From: Bacillota bacterium
GTDB taxonomy: Bacteria > Bacillota > Clostridia > Christensenellales > SZUA-584
Length of the DNA: 64,000 nucleotides
Direction: 5' to 3'
Assembly (NCBI GenBank): GCA_023410475.1
Contig: JAEYPS010000032.1
Coordinates: 333,606 to 397,605, forward strand
The notes beneath the pieces were generated by a model. The model saw only the letters and a program-made list of their open reading frames with translations. It was not told the origin of the DNA and did no database searches. Shown piece after piece: positions 17,019 through 25,667 of this stretch. Position 1 is the first letter of the stretch; every line of letters begins with the position of its first letter. The position numbers and the translations under genes are program-made.

Positions 17019-17711
17019 CTATTTGCCTGTTCCGCCCGTATTTCCTCCCATGCCACCCATACCGCCCATGCCGCTCATAAACTTGAACATGTCTTCAGGC
17101 TTGAAATTCTTCATAGAACCCATCATGCGCATCATATTCTGCATATTGCGTATATTGGCCTGCTCTGCGGGCGGCATGAACAGCGACAGGGCCTCAAACA
17201 TCTCCTCGGGAGATGAGCTGTTTATGTTTCTCAATTTCTGCATCCTCCTGATCATCTTCTCAAAGTTTTCCTGCATTTCGACGGACTGCTGCAAATTCCT
17301 CATCATGTTTCCCGTGTCGCGCTCGGCGTACTTTTGCATTACGCTCAAAAGCGCATGCTGACGTGAGAACTTAGAGAAATCCGAAAGCTCGGCATTTGGC
17401 CGGGGAGGCCAGTTGACGGGACCGCTTCTTCTGAAGTCGTCGGAAACATGTATCGCGCCGATTACACTATGTATCGCCGCCTTGTCTCCCGCGGAAACGT
17501 AAGGCTCTATATCATTAAGCATATTGAGGAGCCTGTCTTGGCTCATGCCGTCCTTTAATACCATAGCGAGAAGAAAGCTGAGCTCGGGTGAAAACGACGC
17601 GTTTCTCATAAGGTCTTCATAGCTTATCTTTTTTTGCTGCTGAGGCCTGTTCCTCGGAGGGACTTGCGGCGGTCTTGGCGCAGGCCGTCCGTTATACGGG
17701 TATCTTATCAT
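17019..17711 (-). CDS. unknown Pro-rich/Met-Gly-rich protein
   Basis: 230 residues starting MIRYPYNG. The ATG at 17711 is chosen because AGAAAGGAG sits just upstream; a longer in-frame start would translate through the hairpin repeats at 17729-17810. The N-terminus is Pro/Arg/Gln-rich (RPAPRPPQVPPRNRPQQQKK). The middle is helical and charged (SFSPELSFLLAMVLKDGMSQDRLLNML). The C-terminus repeats Gly-Gly-Met (MSGMGGMGGMGGNTGGTGK). No signal peptide or membrane segment is seen and no family is recognised. It diverges from another small helical protein at 17941, which may act with it. Confidence 0.75.
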   Translation of the reverse strand: MIRYPYNGRPAPRPPQVPPRNRPQQQKKISYEDLMRNASFSPELSFLLAMVLKDGMSQDRLLNMLNDIEPYVSAGDKAAIHSVIGAIHVSDDFRRSGPVNWPPRPNAELSDFSKFSRQHALLSVMQKYAERDTGNMMRNLQQSVEMQENFEKMIRRMQKLRNINSSSPEEMFEALSLFMPPAEQANIRNMQNMMRMMGSMKNFKPEDMFKFMSGMGGMGGMGGNTGGTGK

Positions 17712-17728
17712 TATAGATCTCCTTTCTC

Positions 17729-17810
17729 GGGGTCCCCAAAAAGTCGTGAGGCTTTTTTGGGGTGTGCGTATGGGGTCCCCAAAAAGCCGTGAGGCTTTTA
17801 AGGGGTGTGC
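17729..17810. repeat. tandem 39-base hairpin repeats, two copies
   Basis: Two near-identical units at 17729-17767 and 17772-17810. Each runs GGGGTCCCC, AAAAAG, a GTGAGGC loop region, a T run and GGGGTGTGC, and each can fold into a CCCCAAAAAG.C/G.CTTTTTGGGG hairpin. A diverged, inverted third copy lies at 33693-33722. The family looks like a REP or mobile terminator element. Confidence 0.7.
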
Positions 17811-17940
17811 ATCACTCAATTGTATTGTATGCTGCTAATATAAGCGCTGTGCACAAAGCGTTTCGCGAACGAATATAAATAATATTGATAATGACTGCCC
17901 TGCAGCATCCATCTTAAAAGTGATAACAGGAGGTACGTCC

Positions 17941-18282
17941 ATGGCTAAGAGGGATCTAAGACAGATGAAAAGCGGAAAGCAAAAATCCACGCTGAACAAA
18001 CAGGATATACAGGAGATGGCAAGGAAAGCTAATATAAACGCCGACCTTGGCAGTGTTGACAACGGGGACATACAGAGCATGCAGGATGCTATTTCAAGAT
18101 ACGAGAACAAGAGCGAGGGCGAGCTAATGAGCGAGCTTGAAAAGATGGTAAGCAGCGGTAAGAAAGACGGTACGTTTTCGGACGATATGCTCGATTCGTT
18201 TATGAAAAACGTAGCGCCTATGATGGACGTCTCTCAGCGCAAGAAGCTTGAAAACATAGCCAAAATGATTAAAAACAAATGA
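17941..18282 (+). CDS. small helical protein of unknown function
   Basis: 113 residues from the ATG at 17941, chosen for its AGGAGG at 17928-17933; an earlier start at 17920 lacks a site. Lys-rich and almost wholly helical, with no cysteine, signal or membrane segment (LNKQDIQEMARKANINADLG, then SEGELMSELEKMVSSGKKDG). Diverges from the Met-Gly-rich protein gene, and both share a 230-base control region. Function not recognised. Confidence 0.75.
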   Translation: MAKRDLRQMKSGKQKSTLNKQDIQEMARKANINADLGSVDNGDIQSMQDAISRYENKSEGELMSELEKMVSSGKKDGTFSDDMLDSFMKNVAPMMDVSQRKKLENIAKMIKNK

Positions 18283-18387
18283 GAACAGGCAAAAAACAGC
18301 GAGGAAAGGTTTTGACTCTTTAAGCGGCGTTGTTTAACAAATGGGATAATAAGATAATATTATATTAATGCGTTTGATTTTTTATGA

Positions 18388-18393
18388 TATAAT
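18388..18393 (+). promoter_or_regulatory. possible -10 element upstream of murG
   Basis: TATAAT at 18388-18393 lies in an AT-rich stretch 106 bases before murG. The matching -35 (TTAATG, 17 bases upstream) is poor, so only a tentative promoter. Confidence 0.35.
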
Positions 18394-18498
18394 TATTAAA
18401 ATATTCTCAGGCTCGCCGGCAGGCAAATCGCTTTATGATAGTTTATGGGGCTCAGCGACCGGCAGGACTGTCAGGGTATGTTTTGAGAGGGTTTTGAT

Positions 18499-19563
18499 AT
18501 GAGGACGATTGTATTGACGGGCGGCGGAACCGCGGGACACGTCACGCCCAACCTTGCGATAATACCAAAGCTGAAAGCTCTGGGGTACGCTATCGAATAC
18601 ATAGGCACAAAAGAAGGAATGGAAAGGGAGATAATTGCGGGAACGGAAATTCCGTACCACATAATAAGCGCAGGTAAGCTACGGCGCTATTTTAGTGTTA
18701 AGAACTTTATTGATCCGTTCAAGATAATAGCGGGTTTTATGAAGGCAGAGCGCATATTGAGGCGCATTAAGCCCGCGGCCGTATTCTCGAAGGGTGGATA
18801 CGTGGGAGTCCCCGTGGTCGTCGCCGCGCACAGGCTTGGAATACCAGTCGTGCTTCACGAGTCGGATTACACGCCCGGCCTTGCGAACAGATACTGCATC
18901 CCAAGGGCCTCGAAGGTATGCGTCGCCTTCGAGACGACGCTTGCACACATACCGGAAGGAAAGGGCGTTTATACCGGGCTTCCCATAAGAGAAGAGCTGC
19001 TGCGCGGCGACAGGCAAAAAGGGCTCGAGTTTTGCGGCTTTTCGGGGCGAAAGCCCGTGCTGCTGCTTATGGGCGGCAGCCTTGGAGCGAAATCCATAAA
19101 CGACGTGTTTGACAATAGAATGCCTGAACTTGTTAAAACATTCGACATAGTTCATATAAGGGGCAAGCAAAACCTTTTGAGCAGCATGCTACCCATAGGC
19201 TACAGGCAGTTCGAGTATGTGGGAAAGCAGCTCGCGGATATCTACGCGGCTACAGACATAATGCTGTCCAGAGCGGGGGCGACGGCTGTATTCGAGATAC
19301 TCGCGCTTTCTATACCCGCGCTTCTGATACCTCTTCCCAAAGCGTCAAGCAGGGGAGATCAGATTCAAAACGCCCAATATTTTGAAGACAAAGGTTTTTC
19401 ATATGTTCTCGAACAGGAATACATGACTGAGCGAACGCTCGTTGACGGTATAAATACGCTCTATGAGAACAAAGAAAAGCTACGCGAAACGATGAAAAAG
19501 CAGGAAGCCGGCGACGCTGCGGATAATGTGGTAAAGGTAATATTGGATGAGCTGCGCGATTGA
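18499..19563 (+). CDS. murG: UDP-GlcNAc:lipid I GlcNAc-transferase MurG
   Basis: Peripheral membrane glycosyltransferase that turns lipid I into lipid II for peptidoglycan. 354 residues, normal. N-terminal GGGTAGHVTPNLAI glycine-rich loop, GGYVGVPVVVAAH, HESDYTPGLANR acceptor-site region, C-terminal donor-site block LLMGGSLGAKSIN and SRAGATAVFEILAL. ATG follows GAGAGGG. It is apart from any division/cell-wall cluster; the next gene overlaps its end by 17 bases. A second, canonical murG elsewhere is possible. Confidence 0.95.
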   Translation: MRTIVLTGGGTAGHVTPNLAIIPKLKALGYAIEYIGTKEGMEREIIAGTEIPYHIISAGKLRRYFSVKNFIDPFKIIAGFMKAERILRRIKPAAVFSKGGYVGVPVVVAAHRLGIPVVLHESDYTPGLANRYCIPRASKVCVAFETTLAHIPEGKGVYTGLPIREELLRGDRQKGLEFCGFSGRKPVLLLMGGSLGAKSINDVFDNRMPELVKTFDIVHIRGKQNLLSSMLPIGYRQFEYVGKQLADIYAATDIMLSRAGATAVFEILALSIPALLIPLPKASSRGDQIQNAQYFEDKGFSYVLEQEYMTERTLVDGINTLYENKEKLRETMKKQEAGDAADNVVKVILDELRD

Positions 19564-21010
19564 AGACACTGTAAGAGAGTACCTGACGGCATCGGGAGCT
19601 GATAAAAAGCAGCTGATGGAAAGGCTGCTTGAGATGCCAGGCGCCGAACTAAAGTTGTACTCCATGATATTCGGAGGCGAGCCGCGGGCGGCGCTGCGCG
19701 CCGCCGCGGACGCGTGCAAAAAAAAGAAATACCGCGAAGCGCTCAAGCCGCATGTCATCCGCGACGCGGACAAGCTTATGCAAATAAAGGACGACAAGGC
19801 GAGAAAGACGGCCTTTGCGCTTATAGGGACATGCGCTGCGGAAGAATGCTCGCAAAAGCTCGCCCATGCGCTTAACAACGAAAAAACCCGGTTTGTCCGC
19901 CCTTCGATAATACTCGCTTTAGGCAACTCGGCCGACCCCGCGAAATACCTTAAAGGATACGTCATCGAGCCGGGAGAGGACAAGCATGTGAGGGAAGAAG
20001 CCGACGCTTTGAAAAAAGCGATGTCAAAGGGCATGACGGCAGGTCTGCCGGCCGAGCTCAGTCTTCCCCCGAGATGCACGCTGACAAGCCTTAACGCAAA
20101 CGCTCTTCGCCTTGAGCTTGAGTCGAAAAACTACCCTTTCATCAAAAACAAAATGATAAAAGGAGCTTTCGACACCGATACGAAAGCAGCCGGACAGCTT
20201 CGCTGCTATTCGGAGGCACTGTTTTACGTTGGCGAGAGAGGCGAATACCGGCGCGCCGCGAATGCTCTCGATACCATAGGTCTCAAAGGTCTCAGTTACC
20301 GCGTGGAGGCCGGTTATTACAGCGCCGAGAAACGTCAAGGCATAATACGCGAAGTCGCTAACGGGCTTTATGAACACGGCTATACCGACAATCCATCCGC
20401 CTATTCGTTTGAGATACGCGTTATCGCAGGTAACATGTACGCGCTGTTTAAAGACGAAAGGTTCAGTTATAGAAAAACGTCGATACCCGCCAGCATAAAC
20501 CCGGTTGCCGCGGCAGGCATAATGCGTATATGCCTTCCTTATATGAAGGACAATGCGAGCGTGCTCGACCCTTTTTGCGGAAGCGGTACGATGCTAATTG
20601 AGCGCGGTTATATCAAAAAGGCGGAGTCTCTCGTGGGGGTGGATATATCGCCCGGCGCGATAAAGGCGGCTTGCGAGAACAGGAAGGCGAGCGGCCTTAA
20701 GATTGCTCTTATAAAGGGAGACATACTTGGATACGGCGGTGCGCGCTATGACGAGATAATTTCAAACATGCCTTTTGGAATAAGGGTATCGGGGCATACG
20801 TCAAACATGAGGCTCTACAAGGCGTTCGCGGACAAGCTCGAATCGCTGCTGGGGCGTGACGGCGCGGCGTTTCTTTTTACTCAGGAGAAGAAGCTCTTCA
20901 GGGAAACGATAGGCGCGAAAAAAGGTTTTACGATAGTAAAAGAAGAAAACTTTGAAACGGGCGGATTGCATCCGACATTGTTCATATTAAAAAGGGGAGC
21001 GTCAAAATGA
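19547..21010 (+). CDS. HEAT-repeat plus THUMP-like RlmKL-type methyltransferase fusion
   Basis: 487 residues. About residues 1-170 are HEAT-like helical pairs (ARKTAFALIGTCAAEECSQKLAHAL and RFVRPSIILALGNSADPAKYL). The rest resembles THUMP-associated RNA methyltransferases of the RlmKL/Trm14 type: YRKTSIPASINPVAAAGIM, SAM motif I DPFCGSGTMLIERGY, motif IV SNMPFGIRVSG. It most likely methylates a base in rRNA or tRNA; the target is unknown. The start overlaps the murG end by 17 bases and has a weak ribosome site, so coupling is likely; the stop overlaps the kinase start (ATGA). Confidence 0.8.
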   Translation: MSCAIEDTVREYLTASGADKKQLMERLLEMPGAELKLYSMIFGGEPRAALRAAADACKKKKYREALKPHVIRDADKLMQIKDDKARKTAFALIGTCAAEECSQKLAHALNNEKTRFVRPSIILALGNSADPAKYLKGYVIEPGEDKHVREEADALKKAMSKGMTAGLPAELSLPPRCTLTSLNANALRLELESKNYPFIKNKMIKGAFDTDTKAAGQLRCYSEALFYVGERGEYRRAANALDTIGLKGLSYRVEAGYYSAEKRQGIIREVANGLYEHGYTDNPSAYSFEIRVIAGNMYALFKDERFSYRKTSIPASINPVAAAGIMRICLPYMKDNASVLDPFCGSGTMLIERGYIKKAESLVGVDISPGAIKAACENRKASGLKIALIKGDILGYGGARYDEIISNMPFGIRVSGHTSNMRLYKAFADKLESLLGRDGAAFLFTQEKKLFRETIGAKKGFTIVKEENFETGGLHPTLFILKRGASK

Positions 21011-21960
21011 GCGATTTTGTTACACTTGGCGAGCTGCTTATCGATTTCACACCGTCGGGCGAGGCGGGAGGCCAAAAGCTTTTCATGCAGAACGCGGGAG
21101 GAGCGGTCGCGAACGTCGCCTCCGCTATTTCGGGGTTCGGCGTAAGCGCGGCATACCTTGGCATGGTGGGTAGTGACTTCTTCGGAAGATACTTAAAAGG
21201 CGTGCTGGAGGGCAAGGGCGTCGACACAACAGGGCTTGTGATGTCTGACGATTATAACACTACGCTCGCGTTCGTCCATCTGTTTGAAAACGGCGAGAGG
21301 GATTTTTCATTCTACAGAAAACCGGGGGCCGACATCATGTACACAAAACAGCATCTCGACGCAGACGTTATAAAGAACACTAAGGTGTTTCATTTCGGGT
21401 CGCTGTCGCTTACAGACGAGCCGGCCAGGAGCGCTACATTCAAAGCGCTGAGCATAGCTAAGGACAGCGGCGTCGCGGTATCGTACGACCCTAATTACCG
21501 CGCGCCTCTCTGGAAGAGCGAACAAACGGCAAAGGAGTATATGCTGCGCGGCCTTGAATACGCCGACATACTTAAGATATCCGACTCGGAGGTATCGTTT
21601 TTGTTCGGTGACATGCCGTATGAAGACGCCGCGAGGATGCTCGTCGGCAGAGGGATAAAGCTTGTGTTCGTAACGCTGGGAAGCGAGGGCGCGGTATACG
21701 CTAACGCTTCGGGAGCGGGCAGAGTGGCCGCGTACAGTGCAAACGTCGTCGATACCACAGGCGCGGGGGATTGCTTTACGGCGGGCGCGCTGTACCGTTT
21801 TATAAACAGCGGCAAAACGCTTGAGGACGTTTCGCTCGACGACCTGCGGGGCTGCGCGGATTTTGGGTGCGCGGCGGCTTCCGTCTGCGTCGAGGGCAAG
21901 GGCGGCATACCCTCGATGCCCAGCCTCGAACAGGCGCTGTCGCGGCTAAACCGCAGTTGA
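21007..21960 (+). CDS. PfkB-family sugar kinase (fructokinase-like)
   Basis: 317-residue ribokinase-fold kinase. N-terminal substrate region TLGELLIDFTPSG, glycine-rich NAGGAVANVASAISGFG, and the C-terminal catalytic signature DTTGAGDCFTAGALY with the Asp base. Closest in pattern to fructokinases, but no sugar transporter is adjacent and the sugar is not proven. It lies between an RNA methyltransferase and guaB with an ATGA overlap upstream, suggesting cotranscription. Confidence 0.85.
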   Translation: MSDFVTLGELLIDFTPSGEAGGQKLFMQNAGGAVANVASAISGFGVSAAYLGMVGSDFFGRYLKGVLEGKGVDTTGLVMSDDYNTTLAFVHLFENGERDFSFYRKPGADIMYTKQHLDADVIKNTKVFHFGSLSLTDEPARSATFKALSIAKDSGVAVSYDPNYRAPLWKSEQTAKEYMLRGLEYADILKISDSEVSFLFGDMPYEDAARMLVGRGIKLVFVTLGSEGAVYANASGAGRVAAYSANVVDTTGAGDCFTAGALYRFINSGKTLEDVSLDDLRGCADFGCAAASVCVEGKGGIPSMPSLEQALSRLNRS

Positions 21961-22023
21961 CAACAAAGCGCTCAGCATTTAATATTTAACAAACGACAAA
22001 CTATCCGGAAAGGCGGCTTTCAT

Positions 22024-23481
22024 ATGCATGTAAGAGAGATTACCGAAGGACTGACATTTGACGACGTACTGCTTGTTCCCAAAAAGAGTATGGTGACTCC
22101 CTCCGAGGTGTCCGTGAAGACAAAGCTTACGAAGACGGTGAGCCTCAACATACCGATAATGAGCGCTGCTATGGACACAGTCACCGAGTCCCGGCTCGCG
22201 ATAGCGATAGCGAGAGAAGGCGGCGTAGGCATTATTCATAAGAATATGACGATAGAGGAGCAGGCCTCCAATGTCGACAAGGTAAAGAGAAGCGAGCACG
22301 GGGTAATCACCGACCCGTTTTTTCTTTCTCCCGACCATCTCATATCCGACGCAAATGAGCTGATGGCAAAATACCGCATATCTGGAGTGCCGATTACAAA
22401 GAACGGAAAGCTTGTAGGCATACTGACGAACAGGGACCTGCGGTTTGAGACGGATTACTCGCGCAGGATAAGCGAGGTTATGACGTCCGAAAACCTCGTG
22501 ACAGCGCCTATAGGCACTACGCTTGCCGAAGCACAGGAGATACTCGGACGGCACAAGATAGAAAAGCTGCCGCTCGTAGACGAAAACGGCATGCTGAAAG
22601 GTCTCATAACGATAAAGGACATCGAAAAAACAATACAATACCCGAATTCCGCAAAGGACGGCAACGGCAGGCTGCTCGCGGGCGCGGCTCTCGGAGTTTC
22701 CGAGGATATGCTTGAGCGCGCCGCCGCTCTTGTTGCCTCTAAGGTGGATATCGTGACGATAGACACGGCGCACGGGCATTCAAAGGCGGTGCTAAGCGCA
22801 GTCGAAAAGCTCAAGAGCGCGTATCCCGATCTTCAGGTGATAGCGGGCAACGTAGCTACGGCTCAAGGCACGCAAGACCTTATCAAGGCAGGCGCTGACT
22901 GTGTGAAAGTTGGCATGGGCCCCGGCTCTATTTGCACGACGCGCGTTATCGCGGGCATAGGCGTTCCGCAGTTTACCGCAGTGCTTAAATGCGCCGAGGC
23001 AGCCGCGAAACACGGAGTAGGAATAATAGCCGACGGAGGCATCAAATTTTCGGGCGATATCACAAAGGCTCTCGCTGCGGGAGCATGGGCGGTCATGATA
23101 GGCAGCCTGCTCGCCGGTACGGAGGAGAGCCCCGGGGATTCGGAGATATACCAGGGCAGAAGCTTTAAGGTATACCGCGGCATGGGCTCGATCGGGGCTA
23201 TGCAAAAGGGCAGTAAGGACAGATATTTTCAGGAGAGCTCCGACAAGCTCGTGCCCGAGGGCGTAGAAGGCAGGGTGCCTTATAAAGGGCCGCTCAGTGA
23301 AACTATATTCCAGCTGGTAGGAGGCTTAAGATCGGGCATGGGCTACTGCGGCGCGGCAACGCTCGAGTCTCTCAGGCAAGAGGCCGAATTTTTGAAGATA
23401 ACAAACGCTGGGCTGACGGAAAACCACCCGCACGATATCTATATTACAAAAGAAGCGCCAAACTACACCGGAAGGTCATAA
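22024..23481 (+). CDS. guaB: inosine-5'-monophosphate dehydrogenase
   Basis: Oxidises IMP to XMP with NAD, the first committed step to GMP. 485 residues, normal. N-terminal GLTFDDVLLVPKKS, two CBS domains at about 95-205 (LMAKYRISGVPITKNGKLVGILTNRDL), catalytic loop GPGSICTTR with Cys304, and the flap YRGMGS. GGAAAGG precedes the ATG. guaA follows after five bases, so GMP synthesis is one operon. No guanine riboswitch or attenuator is seen in the 63-base gap upstream. Confidence 0.98.
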   Translation: MHVREITEGLTFDDVLLVPKKSMVTPSEVSVKTKLTKTVSLNIPIMSAAMDTVTESRLAIAIAREGGVGIIHKNMTIEEQASNVDKVKRSEHGVITDPFFLSPDHLISDANELMAKYRISGVPITKNGKLVGILTNRDLRFETDYSRRISEVMTSENLVTAPIGTTLAEAQEILGRHKIEKLPLVDENGMLKGLITIKDIEKTIQYPNSAKDGNGRLLAGAALGVSEDMLERAAALVASKVDIVTIDTAHGHSKAVLSAVEKLKSAYPDLQVIAGNVATAQGTQDLIKAGADCVKVGMGPGSICTTRVIAGIGVPQFTAVLKCAEAAAKHGVGIIADGGIKFSGDITKALAAGAWAVMIGSLLAGTEESPGDSEIYQGRSFKVYRGMGSIGAMQKGSKDRYFQESSDKLVPEGVEGRVPYKGPLSETIFQLVGGLRSGMGYCGAATLESLRQEAEFLKITNAGLTENHPHDIYITKEAPNYTGRS

Positions 23482-23485
23482 ATAA

Positions 23486-25018
23486 GTGAGAGAAACTGTA
23501 TTAGTGCTGGACTTCGGCGGACAGTATAACCAGCTTATCGCAAGAAGGGTCAGAGACCTTGGGGTATACGCCGAGATACTTCCATACGACGCGACGCTAG
23601 AGCAAGTAAAAGAATATGAACCCATCGGCATAATATTCACCGGAGGCCCGAGTACCGTGACGGACGAGGGTGCACCGCGTTGCGACGAAGCGCTTTTCGG
23701 CGCTGGCATACCCATACTCGGTATATGCTACGGAAGCCAGCTCATGGGGCAGACTCTGGGCGGCAGCGTGTGCAGGGCAGACAAACGCGAGTACGGCAAG
23801 ACGGAAATAACATACGACATAAGCTGTCCGCTTTTTGAGGGTGTCGAGGTATCATCTGTCTGCTGGATGAGCCATACATATTATGTGGATAATCCGCCTG
23901 AAGGGTTCTCTGTCTGCGCGTTCACACAAAGCTGCAATGTGGCTGCGTTCTTCAGTGAGGAGAAAAAACTGTACGCGGTGCAGTTCCATCCCGAGGTAGT
24001 ACATACGAAATTCGGAAACAAGATACTTTCTAATTTCCTTTACAACATCTGCTCGGCGAAGGGAGGCTGGACGATGGGGAATTACGCCGAGACGGCCGTA
24101 GCCGATCTGAAAAAGAGGATAGGAAGCGGACGTGTATTACTCGCTCTTTCGGGAGGCGTCGACTCGTCGGTTTGCGCCGTGCTTTTAAGCAAGGCTGTCG
24201 GCGATCAGCTTACATGCATATTTGTCGATCATGGCCTGCTCAGAAAGGACGAAGCTAAGCAGGTAAAGGAAGTCTTTACCGAAGCGTATAACATGAATCT
24301 TATATGCGTGGACGCGTCCGAACGGTTTTTAAGCAATCTTGCGGGCGTTACAGAGCCTGAGGAAAAGCGCAAAATAATAGGCGGAGAGTTCATACGCGTG
24401 TTTGAGGAAGAGGCGAAGAAGCTCGGAAAGGTCGACTTTCTCGCGCAGGGCACGATATACCCTGACGTCATTGAGTCCGGCAAAGGGCATGCTGCGGTAA
24501 TAAAGAGCCATCATAACGTCGGCGGGCTTCCCGATCACGTAGACTTTGAGGAGATAATCGAGCCGCTAAGAGACCTTTTTAAGGACGAGGTGAGGGCATT
24601 GGGCGAAACGCTCGGGATGCCGAAGCATATCGTGTGGAGGCAGCCGTTCCCCGGCCCCGGCCTCGCGATAAGGATAATAGGGGACGTCACAAAAGAAAAG
24701 GTTAAGATACTTCAGGAGGCCGACCATATTTTCAGAGAAGAGATAGCCGCAAACAACCTTGACGGCGAGATATGGCAGTATTTCACTGTGCTCACCGGCA
24801 TGCGCAGCGTGGGCGTGATGGGCGACGAGAGGACGTATGACTATACCATAGCCCTCAGAGCCGTAACGAGCGTCGACGGAATGACAGCCGACTGGGCGAG
24901 GATACCTTATGACGTTCTCGAAAAGATATCAAACCGCATCATAAACGAAGTCAAGCACGTTAACAGGATTGTGTACGACATCACGAGCAAGCCGCCCGCG
25001 ACGATAGAGTGGGAATGA
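23486..25018 (+). CDS. guaA: GMP synthase (glutamine-hydrolysing)
   Basis: Converts XMP to GMP with ATP and glutamine. 510 residues, normal. Starts with GTG at 23486, preceded by GGAAGG; the N-terminus matches the family (VLVLDFGGQYNQLIARRVRDLG). Class I glutamine amidotransferase domain with the nucleophile in GICYGSQ and the His-Glu pair in FHPEV. ATP pyrophosphatase domain with the PP-loop LALSGGVDSSV. C-terminal dimerisation domain ends KPPATIEWE. Cotranscribed with guaB and ended by a strong terminator. Confidence 0.98.
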   Translation: MRETVLVLDFGGQYNQLIARRVRDLGVYAEILPYDATLEQVKEYEPIGIIFTGGPSTVTDEGAPRCDEALFGAGIPILGICYGSQLMGQTLGGSVCRADKREYGKTEITYDISCPLFEGVEVSSVCWMSHTYYVDNPPEGFSVCAFTQSCNVAAFFSEEKKLYAVQFHPEVVHTKFGNKILSNFLYNICSAKGGWTMGNYAETAVADLKKRIGSGRVLLALSGGVDSSVCAVLLSKAVGDQLTCIFVDHGLLRKDEAKQVKEVFTEAYNMNLICVDASERFLSNLAGVTEPEEKRKIIGGEFIRVFEEEAKKLGKVDFLAQGTIYPDVIESGKGHAAVIKSHHNVGGLPDHVDFEEIIEPLRDLFKDEVRALGETLGMPKHIVWRQPFPGPGLAIRIIGDVTKEKVKILQEADHIFREEIAANNLDGEIWQYFTVLTGMRSVGVMGDERTYDYTIALRAVTSVDGMTADWARIPYDVLEKISNRIINEVKHVNRIVYDITSKPPATIEWE

Positions 25019-25036
25019 TAATCCTAATGATAATTC

Positions 25037-25064
25037 AACGTTCGTGACACACGAACGTTTTTTA
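25037..25064 (+). terminator. terminator of the guaBA operon
   Basis: Perfect 10-bp stem AACGTTCGTG (25037-25046) / CACGAACGTT (25050-25059) with loop ACA and a run of T. Confidence 0.85.
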
Positions 25065-25094
25065 ATTTTACCGTCTTAAAGTATGTGAAATTCA

Positions 25095-25123
25095 TTGACC
25101 TGAATCGTCCGTTAAAGTAGACT
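25095..25123 (+). promoter_or_regulatory. promoter of the purine operon
   Basis: TTGACC (25095-25100), 17-base spacer, TAGACT (25118-25123); start of transcription near 25130. No convincing purine riboswitch or PurBox pair is visible in the 45-base leader. Confidence 0.6.
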
Positions 25124-25174
25124 TTGTATTGTAGTAATGTGTCGATAAATAACAAATGATATAGGGAGATGAAT

Positions 25175-25666
25175 ATGAAGGCAGCAGTGGTAATGGGCTC
25201 CGTGTCCGACCTTCCGGTGCTCGAGCCGGCGATAAAGAGGCTTAAAGGCTTTGGCGTAGACGTTGAGGCAAGAGTAATCAGCGCTCACAGGACGCCGGAC
25301 ATCGCGCATGATTTCGCGACATCGGCGGAAGATAACGGAATAGATGTGATTATAGCAGCAGCGGGAAAAGCCGCGCATCTCGCGGGCGTGCTTGCCGCGT
25401 ACACAACGCTGCCAGTAATAGGCATACCCGTTAAATCATCGTCGCTCGAAGGGCTCGATTCTCTTCTTTCGATGGTGCAGATGCCGCCGGGAATACCTGT
25501 CGCAACCGTCGCTATAGACGGCGCGGAAAACGCGGCCATACTCGCGGTCCAGATACTGTCTTTTAAATACCCCGAGCTCAAGCATAAGCTCAAAGAGCAT
25601 AAGACAACTATGGCGCAAAAGGTTGCCCAAGCCGATAAAAATCTTCAAAAGGAGATAAATATATAA
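25175..25666 (+). CDS. purE: N5-carboxyaminoimidazole ribonucleotide mutase
   Basis: Shifts the carboxyl group to give CAIR in purine synthesis. 163 residues. The ATG at 25175 is preferred over the one at 25169 because AGGGAG at 25163-25168 then has six-base spacing. Family landmarks: GSVSDLPVLE, SAHRTPD, AGKAAHLAGV and LSMVQMPPGIPVATVAI. No purK lies beside it, as in several clostridia. First gene of purE-C-F-M-N-H-D; followed by purC after one base. Confidence 0.96.
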   Translation: MKAAVVMGSVSDLPVLEPAIKRLKGFGVDVEARVISAHRTPDIAHDFATSAEDNGIDVIIAAAGKAAHLAGVLAAYTTLPVIGIPVKSSSLEGLDSLLSMVQMPPGIPVATVAIDGAENAAILAVQILSFKYPELKHKLKEHKTTMAQKVAQADKNLQKEINI

Positions 25667-25667
25667 T

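Noticed and set aside
17712..17819. Longer N-terminus for the Met-Gly-rich protein
   Set aside because: It would translate through the two hairpin repeats; the ATG at 17711 has a strong ribosome site.
25037..25059. Possible PurR PurBox pair (GTTCG...CGAAC) upstream of purE
   Set aside because: The repeat is a perfect short-loop stem followed by a T run directly after guaA and fits a terminator; spacing does not match the 16-17 base PurBox arrangement.
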